36,109 bases of DNA, from assembly GCF_008298015.1 (NCBI RefSeq), contig NZ_VTPX01000023.1:1-36109 (forward strand), read 5' to 3'. Source of the stretch: Salinicola corii. GTDB lineage: Bacteria > Pseudomonadota > Gammaproteobacteria > Pseudomonadales > Halomonadaceae. The notes beneath the pieces are model-generated. The model made no database searches and was not told where the DNA came from. It saw only the letters and a list, made by a program, of their open reading frames with translations. Both the position numbers and the translations under genes were made by a program. Each line of letters opens with the position of its first letter. Positions within the stretch are counted from its first letter, which is position 1. Below are positions 15,166 through 22,632 of this stretch, one piece after another.

Positions 15166-15309
15166 GAGGTTCTTTCGCGAACGCCGTGTTCTCTCCGAGC
15201 ACGTGCCTGGCAAGGCGGATTCCAACGAGACAGCGGAGTTTGGCGGTTCCCAAATGCGCATGTCGAGGCGGAATCCAATGCCGCGAGGCACGCGCGCAGG
15301 AAGAACCTC
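15166..15309. repeat. Structured MITE-like repeat, copy B
   Basis: A 144-base imperfect palindrome matching copy A in layout. Outer arms: 15166-15176 with 15299-15309, 10 of 11. Middle stem: CGTGCCT 15202-15208 with AGGCACG 15286-15292. Inner stem: GGATTCC 15217-15223 with GGAATCC 15270-15276. Terminal hairpin: TTTGG 15239-15243 with CCAAA 15250-15254. Shared unpaired or loop-side bases include CAAGGC, CGGAGTTT, AAATG and GCAT. It lies between efp and the displaced terminator. Confidence 0.6.
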
Positions 15310-15310
15310 T

Positions 15311-15360
15311 TGGGCTTTGTACGAAAACTAGCTGCGCTCGCTGACTTTTCGTATAAACCC
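15311..15360. repeat. Palindrome of IS5-type ends abutting efp stop
   Basis: GGGCTTTGTACGAAAACTAGC (in two parts, 15312-15320 and 15321-15332) faces its near-inverse GCTCGCTGACTTTTCGTATAAACCC ending at 15360. The right half matches the right terminus of the degenerate IS5 element near 2400-2414. Only the two ends are present, with no transposase, so this is a minimal IS-derived element. Its last base pair overlaps the efp stop codon complement at 15360. As RNA it would form a strong hairpin immediately after efp. Confidence 0.6.
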
Positions 15361-15926
15361 TAGGCTCGGGAGACGTACTCGCCGCTGCGCGTGTCGACCT
15401 TCAACACTTCGCCCTGGTTGATGAACAGCGGCACGCGCACCACCGCCCCGGAGGAGAGCGTCGCCGGCTTGGAACCGCCCTGGGCGGTGTCGCCCTTGAG
15501 GCCGGGATCGGTCTCCACCACCTCGAGCTCGAGAAAATTGGGCGGCGAGACGGCGATGGCGTTATCGTTCCACAGCGTCACGGTGTAGACGGCCTGCTCC
15601 TTGAGCCACTTCTCGACGTCGCCGATGGCTTTCTTGTCCACCGCGTACTGCTCGAAGGAGCCGTCGGTCTTCATGAAGTGCCACATGTCGCCATCGGTGT
15701 AGACGTACTCCATGTCCAGGTCCATCACGTCGGCACCTTCCAGCGATTCGCCGGACTTGAAGGTACGCTCCCAGACGCGCCCGGTGATCAGGTTGCGAAG
15801 CTTGACGCGATTGAAGGCCTGCCCCTTTCCCGGCTTGACGAATTCGTTCTCTAGGATGTTGCACGGGTCGCCATCCAGCATCACCTTAAGGCCGCCCTTG
15901 AATTCGTTGGTAGAATAGTTCGCCAT
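15360..15926 (-). CDS. efp: Translation elongation factor P
   Basis: A 188-residue EF-P with KOW-like N-terminal and two OB domains. The modification loop [11 protein letters not shown] places Lys34 (KPGK) exactly where E. coli EF-P receives beta-lysine from EpmA. The C-terminal [29 protein letters not shown] and [13 protein letters not shown] are diagnostic. EF-P relieves ribosome stalling at polyproline. GAGG lies four bases before the ATG. It diverges from epmB across a 89-base gap. The protein ends in SRA, slightly shorter than the E. coli end, and its stop codon touches an IS5-derived palindrome. Confidence 0.97.
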   Translation of the reverse strand: MANYSTNEFKGGLKVMLDGDPCNILENEFVKPGKGQAFNRVKLRNLITGRVWERTFKSGESLEGADVMDLDMEYVYTDGDMWHFMKTDGSFEQYAVDKKAIGDVEKWLKEQAVYTVTLWNDNAIAVSPPNFLELEVVETDPGLKGDTAQGGSKPATLSSGAVVRVPLFINQGEVLKVDTRSGEYVSRA

Positions 15927-16015
15927 GATTCCTCACTAGTAAACGTTCGCGGGCCGTCCGCGACGAGAATTCCGTAACAGCGCTACCAGGGCGCGTTCTA
16001 ACTCAGGTGGACCGC

Positions 16016-17062
16016 ATGATAACCCGAACCCCGATCGCTGTGCATTGCGAAGAGGTCGTATCCGATGTGGCCGTAGCCGATACGCCGGAGGGCGACTGGC
16101 AGCGGCAACTGCGCGAGGTGATCCGCGACCCGGTCACGCTGTGCCGGCGCCTGGCACTGAATCCCGAGTGGATAGCGGGCGCCCGGCGCGGGCACGCGCT
16201 GTTTTCCGTGCGCGTGCCGGAAGCCTATCTGTCCCGAATACGACGCGGCGACCCCGGCGACCCCCTGCTGCGCCAGGTACTCCCATTGGATGCCGAGAGC
16301 GACGTCGTGGCAGGCTTTATCGACGACCCACTGGAAGAGCGCAATCACACGCCGAAACCGGGGCTGATTCACAAGTACTCCGGCCGGGCGTTGCTGATTG
16401 CCAGCCCGACCTGCGCGATCAACTGCCGCTACTGCTTCCGCCGACACTTCCCCTACGCCGACAACGCTCCGTCGATGCGGGAATGGGACAAGACGCTGGA
16501 TTACCTGCGCAATGACAACTCCATTCAGGAAGCGATTCTCTCGGGCGGCGACCCCCTCGCTTCGCCGGATCGTCGTCTGGCGGCACTGGTCCGGCAACTG
16601 GAGGCGATCCCGCATCTCAAGCGGCTGCGCGTTCACACCCGCCTGCCGGTGGTGATCCCCGATCGTGTCGACGACGCGCTGCTCGAATGGCTCGGCGGCA
16701 CCCGATTGCAGAAGGTGATGGTGCTGCATATCAACCATGCCCAGGAGATCGACGACGCGGTGGTCGCCGCCTGTGAGCGACTGAAGGCGGCCGGCGTCAC
16801 CCTGCTCAACCAGAGCGTGCTGCTGCGCGGTGTGAACGACGACGTGGAAGCGCTGGCTGCACTATCGGAACGGCTGTTCGAGGCGGGCGTACTGCCCTAT
16901 TACCTGCACGTACTCGATCCCGTATCGGGCGCCGCCCATTTCGACGTCTCCGACGCCGAGGCGCGCCAGTTGATCGAAGCGCTGCGCCAGCGTCTCGCCG
17001 GCTTCCTGATGCCACGCCTGGTGCGCGAGGTTCCCGGGGAGCGGAGCAAGACGCCGTTGTGA
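16016..17062 (+). CDS. epmB: EF-P-specific lysine 2,3-aminomutase EpmB
   Basis: A 348-residue radical SAM enzyme of the KamA/YjeK family. It converts (S)-alpha-lysine to (R)-beta-lysine, the donor for EpmA. The 4Fe-4S site is C133-x3-C137-x2-C140 (CAINCRYC) followed by FRRHFPY. The PLP-binding region lies toward the C-terminus, near NQSVLLRGVND, and LHVLDPVSGAAHFDV is also typical. ATG 16016 follows AGGTGG by about six bases; an in-frame GTG three codons earlier is within that site. It diverges from efp and supplies the same modification pathway. Confidence 0.94.
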   Translation: MITRTPIAVHCEEVVSDVAVADTPEGDWQRQLREVIRDPVTLCRRLALNPEWIAGARRGHALFSVRVPEAYLSRIRRGDPGDPLLRQVLPLDAESDVVAGFIDDPLEERNHTPKPGLIHKYSGRALLIASPTCAINCRYCFRRHFPYADNAPSMREWDKTLDYLRNDNSIQEAILSGGDPLASPDRRLAALVRQLEAIPHLKRLRVHTRLPVVIPDRVDDALLEWLGGTRLQKVMVLHINHAQEIDDAVVAACERLKAAGVTLLNQSVLLRGVNDDVEALAALSERLFEAGVLPYYLHVLDPVSGAAHFDVSDAEARQLIEALRQRLAGFLMPRLVREVPGERSKTPL

Positions 17063-17101
17063 TTGGGTACCATCTCTCCCGTTCGCCGTCGATCCTGCCG
17101 C

Positions 17102-18499
17102 TCAGGATAACGGCAGGTAGACGTGGACGCTCAGTCCACTGTCGACCGGTAGCGACGAGTCGTCGAGACGGATGTCCCCACCGAGCCTCTCAGCCAGTTC
17201 CTGAACGATCGACAGGCCCAGCCCCGACCCACTGGTCCGCTGTCCCGCCAGGCGCACGAATCGCTCGAAAACGCGCTCGCGCTCCGCGATCGGTATCCCC
17301 GGGCCACTGTCGGCGATCTCGATATGCAGGCAATCCCCGGTCTGCCACATCCGCAACCTCACCTCGCCGCCTTCGGGCGTGTAACGCAAGGCATTGTCGA
17401 GCAGATTGCGCAGCAGCACGTAGAGGCCGTTCTCGTAGCTGCGAATCTGGAGCGTACCGGGAATTTCCTGCGTGAAGCGGATGCCCCGCCGCTCGACCAG
17501 GGGCTGCATGTCCCGCTGCAGCTCACGCCCCAATCGGGTTAGATCCACGACCTGCCGATTCATACCCTCGCCGCTCTCGAGGCGGGATAGCGTCAGCAGT
17601 TGTTCGACGACGCGCGTCATGCGGTCGACCCCGTTGATGATGGAACGCGCGCCGCGCAAAGACCGCTCCTCGGCGCTATCGCACATCAGGTTCTGGGCAT
17701 GCACCTTGATCGCCGCCAGGGGGGTACGCAGCTCATGCGCGGCATTGGCCGTGAAGCGGCGCTCCTTCTCCAGCGTCTCGGCCAGTCGCACGAACAATCC
17801 GTTGAGCGCTTCGACCATGCCCCGAATTTCGTCGGGTGCCTGGCTGCCGTCGATGGGCTCCAGGTAGCTCGGCCGGCGCGCCGTGATCTGGCGACTGACG
17901 CGCAACAGGGGGGAAAAGCCGCGCGCGATGACGAAAGGAATCAGCAGGGCAATCAGCAGAACACCGATCACCGGCGGCATCAAATTGCGCAACGCGATCT
18001 GCCAAGTCAACTCGTCGCGCACGTCGTCGCGCTGCGCGGCACTGGCCCAGACGCCATGAACCTCGTCATACAACGTGAATGTCCGCCAGTCGTGTTCCTC
18101 TCCTGCAGTCTGCGCATAGCCTGGTACGGGGATCAGCGTGTCCAGCACGCCCGGCGTCTTCATGCCCAACAGGGCGTGACCCTCGTCGTCCCAGATCTGA
18201 AACCCCAGTTTCTTCTCGTAGGGATGCCCCAGCGGAGTCGGCGCGTCGGTCGGGCTGTCGGGAACCATGACCGGCTCGATCTGCAGATCTTGAATCATCT
18301 GCTCGGGCGCACGCCCCTGTTCGCCGCGATACTCGAAGTAGAGCGCGACCATCGTCCGTGTGGTCTGCGCCAGCTCGGCGTCGAACAACTCGTTGATCTG
18401 ATCGCGAGTGTCGTGATAGCTCCAGAGCGCTGCGACCGAGGTAATCAGCGTTACCGAAATCAGCAGAACGCGCCTGAGATAACGACGAATCGATATCAA
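17102..18499 (-). CDS. Two-component sensor histidine kinase (QseC/PmrB type)
   Basis: A 465-residue membrane kinase. First membrane helix at about 11-28; periplasmic 2CSK_N-type domain 29-165; second helix 175-193; HAMP 194-245. The H-box FTANAAHELRTPLAAI carries His255. The ATPase part has NLLDNALRYTPEGG (N box), DSGPGIP (G1) and GSGLGLSIVQ (G2). The start is TTG 18499, which overlaps the regulator stop (TTGA) and has GGAG seven bases upstream; no ATG precedes the first helix. It should phosphorylate the response regulator encoded just upstream. The periplasmic domain has acidic patches, but the stimulus is unknown. Confidence 0.92.
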   Translation of the reverse strand: MISIRRYLRRVLLISVTLITSVAALWSYHDTRDQINELFDAELAQTTRTMVALYFEYRGEQGRAPEQMIQDLQIEPVMVPDSPTDAPTPLGHPYEKKLGFQIWDDEGHALLGMKTPGVLDTLIPVPGYAQTAGEEHDWRTFTLYDEVHGVWASAAQRDDVRDELTWQIALRNLMPPVIGVLLIALLIPFVIARGFSPLLRVSRQITARRPSYLEPIDGSQAPDEIRGMVEALNGLFVRLAETLEKERRFTANAAHELRTPLAAIKVHAQNLMCDSAEERSLRGARSIINGVDRMTRVVEQLLTLSRLESGEGMNRQVVDLTRLGRELQRDMQPLVERRGIRFTQEIPGTLQIRSYENGLYVLLRNLLDNALRYTPEGGEVRLRMWQTGDCLHIEIADSGPGIPIAERERVFERFVRLAGQRTSGSGLGLSIVQELAERLGGDIRLDDSSLPVDSGLSVHVYLPLS

Positions 18500-19158
18500 C
18501 CTGCCGCTCCCAGGCGATAACCGACGTTGCGCACCGTCGCCACCACCTCGGCGCCGAATTTTCGACGCAGATGATGGACGTGCACCTCGATTACGTTACT
18601 CTCGACCTCAGCATCCCAGCCGTAGAGCACCTCAACCAGTTGATCCCGGGAGAATACTTGCCCGGGGTGCGTCATCAGATAGGCCAGAAGATCATGCTCG
18701 CGGCGCCCCAGCGCCACGGCGACCCGGTCGAAGCGTATCTCGTGGGCGGCCGGGTCGAGCGACAGCCGACCACATGTCACCACGGGTGATGCACGCCCAG
18801 CGCTGCGCCGAACCAACGCTCTCAGACGGGCCAGAAGCTCGCCGTTGTCGAAAGGCTTGACGAGATAATCGTCGGCGCCGCTGTCGAGACCGCGAATACG
18901 GTCGACTACCTCGTCCCGCGCCGTCAGAACCAACACCGGGATCTGGCTTTGCCCCTCCCGCAACTGCCGGAGGATGTCGAAGCCATCGACGTCGGGCAAT
19001 CCCAGATCCAGTATCAGTACATCGAACGTGGACCCCTTGAGCGCTTCGCAGACCCCGCGCCCCTCGGTCAGCCACTCGGGCACCATTTGTTCTCGTTGGA
19101 GCACGTCGACGACCCCCTCGCCAAGCAACGGATCGTCCTCAACCAGCATTACCCTCAT
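18496..19158 (-). CDS. OmpR-family response regulator (QseB/PmrA type)
   Basis: A 220-residue regulator. The receiver domain has the acidic pair EDD at residues 7-9, phospho-acceptor Asp51 (LILDLGLP), Thr79 and Lys101 (LVKPF). The C-terminal winged helix contains LGRREHDLLAYL and VIEVHVHHLRRKFG. ATG 19158 gives the canonical MRVMLVEDD start; the frame is open 12 codons further but those residues fit no receiver. It is first in the operon with the kinase and diverges from the GT2 gene, whose upstream region carries a PmrA-box-like sequence. This makes the GT2 gene a plausible target. Confidence 0.93.
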   Translation of the reverse strand: MRVMLVEDDPLLGEGVVDVLQREQMVPEWLTEGRGVCEALKGSTFDVLILDLGLPDVDGFDILRQLREGQSQIPVLVLTARDEVVDRIRGLDSGADDYLVKPFDNGELLARLRALVRRSAGRASPVVTCGRLSLDPAAHEIRFDRVAVALGRREHDLLAYLMTHPGQVFSRDQLVEVLYGWDAEVESNVIEVHVHHLRRKFGAEVVATVRNVGYRLGAAG

Positions 19159-19319
19159 GGCGTTCTCTCTCACGGTCGCCGTCTGTGGCGACACTCGGCT
19201 GTCTCAGTTCGGCTCTATCAATACAACGGCACCACGGCGTTGGTTCCCTCCACCTGACTTTCCACCGTCATGGGCCTGTTGGAAAATAAGCCATCCATCC
19301 GATAGCTGTGTGGCAATTC

Positions 19320-19336
19320 ACTAAGCCGATTTTAAG
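19320..19336 (+). promoter_or_regulatory. PmrA-box-like direct repeat before the GT2 gene
   Basis: ACTAAG (19320-19325), five bases, then TTTAAG (19331-19336). The enterobacterial PmrA box is YTTAAK-N5-YTTAAK; the second half-site matches fully and the first in four of six positions. It lies 73 bases upstream of the glycosyltransferase ATG. CATAGT at 19347-19352 could act as a -10 element. The match is suggestive only. Confidence 0.35.
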
Positions 19337-19409
19337 AATAGGCTGTCATAGTGGCGATTCCGAACGGGACGAGCAAAGTCGACGCTTTGGAAACCAACAG
19401 GATTTCATC

Positions 19410-20138
19410 ATGCTCGAACTACCCAAGCTGTCACTTGTCATCACCGTCCACGATGCCTTCCATCGCGTCGAGCATGTGGTAGCGGAAGCATCCAGCGCGC
19501 TTCGACATGCAGCCGGCCTGGAATTCGTTGTGATCGACGACGCCTCGGGCGAAAGCGGTCATGGTCGATTGGCACAACTGGCCGCCGCCGACAGCAGGGT
19601 CAAACTCTATCGCCAGCCCACGGCCACCGGCGCCGACGCCGCGTCGTGGCGAGCCGGCAATCTGGCGCGTGGCGAGTGGATCGCGACGCTTGCCGCCGAT
19701 GGTCGAGACGACCCGCACGACATTCCCGACATGCTCTGCGAAGCGGAGCATCGGGGATTGACGCTGGTAGAGGGGATTCCGCTCGATCCTCGCTGCCGCT
19801 GGAAAAAAGCCCTCTTCCGCACCTTCAGAGGAGTCGGCATCGAACTCGCCGGCGGCGAGTGCTGCGGATTGCGCCTGGTCAAGCGGGATGCGCTGGTGGC
19901 GCTACCGTCCGTCGACAAACTGCTGCGATTTCTTCCACTGTTGATTCGCCGCCGTGGCGGCCAGACGGGCAGCTATCGTGTCAATCTCCGGGCGCCATCA
20001 GCCCACGCCTCTCCCTGGCGACTGTCCGCCAGATCGATTGGGAACGCCCGGGATTGGCTCGGCATGTGGTGGCTGTCCCGCCGTTGGCACTCGAGCCACA
20101 CGCCAGCCAAACGCCGGGTACGGGTCTACGCTCGCTGA
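19410..20138 (+). CDS. Family 2 glycosyltransferase (DPM1/ArnC-like)
   Basis: A 242-residue GT2 enzyme. The N-terminal KLSLVITVHD begins the nucleotide-binding fold, FVVIDDASGESG holds the first acidic motif, and LAADGRDDPHDIPDML corresponds to the donor/metal DxD and acceptor motif of polyprenyl-phosphate glycosyltransferases. Unlike ArnC it has no C-terminal membrane helix pair, only a basic tail with one Trp-rich amphipathic segment (LGMWWLSRRW). ATG 19410 is chosen because AGGA lies seven bases upstream and the fold starts there. A longer frame to 19308 would add unrelated residues. It diverges from the two-component genes, so envelope or lipid A sugar modification under that system is a reasonable inference. 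Confidence 0.8.
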   Translation: MLELPKLSLVITVHDAFHRVEHVVAEASSALRHAAGLEFVVIDDASGESGHGRLAQLAAADSRVKLYRQPTATGADAASWRAGNLARGEWIATLAADGRDDPHDIPDMLCEAEHRGLTLVEGIPLDPRCRWKKALFRTFRGVGIELAGGECCGLRLVKRDALVALPSVDKLLRFLPLLIRRRGGQTGSYRVNLRAPSAHASPWRLSARSIGNARDWLGMWWLSRRWHSSHTPAKRRVRVYAR

Positions 20139-20166
20139 CACGACGCGGCGGTACGTGCTCCAGGCT

Positions 20167-20205
20167 GTGTCTGGGAAGTCAGTGATCGCGACACTTTTCA
20201 GACAC
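20167..20205. terminator. Convergent-gene hairpin sharing arms with repeat A
   Basis: GTGTCTGGGAAGT (20167-20179) and ACTTTTCAGACAC (20193-20205) pair over 13 positions with two G.T-type mismatches. The hairpin fills the gap between the convergent glycosyltransferase and DUF3465 genes and can serve both strands as a terminator. The right arm is close to the outer right arm of repeat copy A (TTTTTCAGACA), hinting at a shared origin. Confidence 0.5.
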
Positions 20206-20207
20206 GC

Positions 20208-20690
20208 TTACCGATAGCGCCTGCCCCGATACTCCAGCCAGCCTCCCGCTCTATCGCCACCGGGGTCATGATGGGTCCAGTGGATTACGCCGCCTTGGGC
20301 GTTCCAGACATATTCTCCCCGAAACCGTAGCTGACCACCCGGTTCGAGGGACTCGATCCGTGGGGCCACGTCGATGTTGTGGGCAATCAACAGGGTCTGG
20401 CCCGTGTCGAGCGCGACGATGATTCTCTGGTGGCGACTCCCATCGAGATCGTCCGGAAGCACCCGCACAACCCGACCCGAGGCCTCGATCCAGAAAGCGC
20501 CTCTTCGTGTCTCGAAAGCGTGTTGCAGTCGCTCCTCGGCACTGCCGGATTCATGATCGCTGGCAGAATACGTCGACGATCGAGTCGCCTGCCCGTCTCC
20601 GAGCCATTCGGCGAGCGGGGCGACGAATGCCACCATCAGCAGACCGACGATTGCCCAACGGCCCGAGCGCGAGACGATTCCCTGGCGCAT
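20208..20690 (-). CDS. DUF3465 protein, membrane-anchored
   Basis: A 160-residue protein. An N-terminal hydrophobic segment (WAIVGLLMVAFVAPLAEWL, residues 12-30) can be a signal anchor. The conserved domain follows: VVRVLPDDLDGSRHQRIIVAL, LLIAHNIDVAPRI, FRGEYVWNAQGGVIHWTHHDP, GWLEYRGRRY. These His-rich motifs identify DUF3465, of unknown function; the fold resembles small OB-type nucleic-acid-binding domains, but that is a guess. ATG 20690 has AGGG six bases upstream; an in-frame GTG lies five codons earlier. It converges with the glycosyltransferase gene. Confidence 0.78.
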   Translation of the reverse strand: MRQGIVSRSGRWAIVGLLMVAFVAPLAEWLGDGQATRSSTYSASDHESGSAEERLQHAFETRRGAFWIEASGRVVRVLPDDLDGSRHQRIIVALDTGQTLLIAHNIDVAPRIESLEPGGQLRFRGEYVWNAQGGVIHWTHHDPGGDRAGGWLEYRGRRYR

Positions 20691-20774
20691 GTGCTGCCCT
20701 ACCACCGTTGCGTGACATTCGATCCCCGCTGCCCACGAGCCAGGGCGAACGGTGCTTCATGACCGGCAGATGCG

Positions 20775-20798
20775 AAAAAGCGAGCCGAACCGGCTCGC
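20775..20798 (-). terminator. Rho-independent terminator (distal) after emfourin
   Basis: An 8-pair GC stem (20780-20787 with 20791-20798, loop AAC) is followed on the minus strand by TTTTT (20779-20775). It is the second of two terminators downstream of the protease/inhibitor pair and precedes the DUF3465 gene. Confidence 0.75.
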
Positions 20799-20850
20799 CA
20801 GAGAATAGAACGTATCGATGTCGATGCCAAAATTGCGGGCAACATCACAC

Positions 20851-20881
20851 AAAAAGAAGCCGGACCCAATTCAGGCCCGGC
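20851..20881 (-). terminator. Rho-independent terminator (proximal) after emfourin
   Basis: An 8-pair stem on the minus strand (20859-20866 with 20874-20881, one G.T pair) is followed by TTCTTTTT. It lies about 100 bases after the inhibitor stop codon. With the distal hairpin it forms a tandem stop for the leftward protease operon. Confidence 0.7.
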
Positions 20882-20981
20882 CTACGCTGTGCGCCCGTCC
20901 TGGGCTACTAGGTCAGAGTACGGAAGCGCGATGGAGTTCCTTGGTAATCCAAAAAAACTCGCGCAACTCCCGCCCTCTCGC

Positions 20982-21323
20982 TTAGTCGCCACTCTCGTCC
21001 AGCTCTTGGACGCCTCGTTTCCAAAGACCGATCAACAACCTCGGTGCCGCGCTCTCGTCCAGTTCCCACTCACGTTCGGGGCGTCCTGCCGTGACTTCCA
21101 GCGTCACCCGGAAGGAACGCCTGTCGGCTCCCGCGGGACCCGGCTCGCCAACGTGCCGATCGAGTTCGTCAAGCACGGCCTGAAGTCGTCGTCGTTGATA
21201 GTCGTTCAGCTCCCGACACTCGATCTTTCTCGGCGCCGATAGGCCGGGTGCTGCCACGAATCCCCCTTCGCGGGAGACGAAAATCACGCTCGCCGACTCG
21301 AGCCAGAGATCTTCACCGTTCAT
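20982..21323 (-). CDS. Protealysin inhibitor, emfourin family
   Basis: A 113-residue protein starting at ATG 21323, overlapping the protease stop by four bases (ATGA). It fits the emfourin family, small proteins that inhibit the neighbouring M4 protease: an N-terminal strand with REGGFVAAPG, a helix ELNDYQRRRLQAVLDEL, then SFRVTLEVTAGRPEREWELDESAAPRLLIGLW. No signal peptide is present, in line with an intracellular inhibitor of an unsecreted protease. The open frame extends upstream, but only antisense to nothing recognisable and through the protease gene out of frame. Assignment rests on context plus pattern. Confidence 0.75.
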   Translation of the reverse strand: MNGEDLWLESASVIFVSREGGFVAAPGLSAPRKIECRELNDYQRRRLQAVLDELDRHVGEPGPAGADRRSFRVTLEVTAGRPEREWELDESAAPRLLIGLWKRGVQELDESGD

Positions 21324-22372
21324 GAGAGAACGCCCACGTCGATCCAGGCCTGATTGACAGCCTGGGTGGCGTCGCTGTCGTTGCCGAAACGCTTGGCCGC
21401 GCAATCGACCGTCAAGCGAGCGAACTGGGCGAAATCGCCATCGCGTTGCAGGCGCGGATCGGTCAGCGCATCGAACCAGACGGGCCCCGCCTGCTCCCAG
21501 GCAAACCCGCCCAGGCTGGTAGCCGCCAGGTAGAATGCCCGATTGGGGATGCCCGAGTTGATGTGTACCCCGCCATTGTCCGATGACGTTCGCACGAAAT
21601 CGTCCATATGCCCCGGCTGGGGATCCTTGCCCAGCACCGGGTCGTCGTAGGCGGTTCCCGGCTTGGCCATCGAGCGCAAGGCCCGCCCGTTGACCCGCTC
21701 GGTCAGCAGTCCCTCGCCGATCAGCCAGTCGGCCTCCTCGACGTCCTGCTCGAAGTGATGCTGCTTGACCATTGCACCGAAGACGTCCGCCAGCGACTCG
21801 TTCAGGGCGCCGGACTGATCGGCGTAAACGAGACCGGCCTCGCGTTCGATGACGCCATGGGTCAGCTCGTGGGCGACGACATCCAGCGCCGCGGTGAAAC
21901 GGTTGAATAGCTCGCCGTCACCATCGCCGAACACCATCTGGGCGCCATTCCAGAAGGCGTTGTCATAATCCTCGCCGTAGTGAACCGTGCCCAGCAACGC
22001 CATCCCGTCGCCATCGATGGAATCACGCTCGAAGACCTGCCAGTAGAATAGATGCGTGGCACCCAGCCACTGATACGCCTCATCCACGGCGACATCCCCA
22101 CTCTCCGGTGCACCTTCCTCGCGCACCAGATTGCCGGGAAGCGTCTGCTGGTTACCGGCGGAATAGATATATCGCGCGACCTGGCCCGGCCGGCCACTGT
22201 CCGCCGGGCGAGCCATGGGCGCGGAAGCATGGCGCAACCGGAACTGGGCATCGGCCTGTAGCGTCATCCGTGCGCATTGCTGAAGCCGTGTGTTGCCGTG
22301 AGACATGATGCGTTCGAGGACGTGAGGCGGCATGAAGCCCGCGAGGATCCTGGCACCGTGCATTTCGACCAT
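21320..22372 (-). CDS. Protealysin-like M4 metallopeptidase
   Basis: A 350-residue thermolysin-family zinc protease. The short protealysin-type propeptide begins at once with the PPHVLERI motif (residues 15-22) and there is no signal peptide, so it is probably intracellular. Zinc site HELTH at 168-172 (His168, Glu169, His172), third ligand Glu192 in NESLADVFG; GIPNRAFY and the substrate His region VHINSG are present. ATG 22372 has an almost perfect site (AGGAGGT) six bases upstream; the longer frame is rejected. Length matches protealysin (341). The inhibitor gene overlaps its end. Enterobacterial relatives have been linked to actin cleavage and host-cell entry, but the role here is unknown. 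Confidence 0.93.
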   Translation of the reverse strand: MVEMHGARILAGFMPPHVLERIMSHGNTRLQQCARMTLQADAQFRLRHASAPMARPADSGRPGQVARYIYSAGNQQTLPGNLVREEGAPESGDVAVDEAYQWLGATHLFYWQVFERDSIDGDGMALLGTVHYGEDYDNAFWNGAQMVFGDGDGELFNRFTAALDVVAHELTHGVIEREAGLVYADQSGALNESLADVFGAMVKQHHFEQDVEEADWLIGEGLLTERVNGRALRSMAKPGTAYDDPVLGKDPQPGHMDDFVRTSSDNGGVHINSGIPNRAFYLAATSLGGFAWEQAGPVWFDALTDPRLQRDGDFAQFARLTVDCAAKRFGNDSDATQAVNQAWIDVGVLS

Positions 22373-22632
22373 GCGATTACCTCCTGTGCGGTGAAGCTCG
22401 AGGCTATCAGTGTGGTCCAATCCACCCCGGGTCTCCGCTGCGCCGATGTTCCTTTTTGTCAACGAGCGTCCGGACGGCCGGATTCGGCGCCAGCGACAGG
22501 CCGTAGACGCACCCCATGAGCCTGCGACGGACGAGCTTGCGCATCCAGACTGCACCCAAGCCACAGCCCCGCTGGCATAACGGACGAGCGATCACACGGC
22601 CATCATGACGTGAACTTAATGTTCGACGAGTA

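Noticed and set aside
14915-15309. CRISPR-like or tandem repeat array
   Set aside because: Only two copies, each palindromic and diverged, with no regular spacers and no cas genes.
15012-15362. Short open frames on both strands within the repeats
   Set aside because: They run through palindromic repeat sequence and have no ribosome sites or similarity to known proteins.
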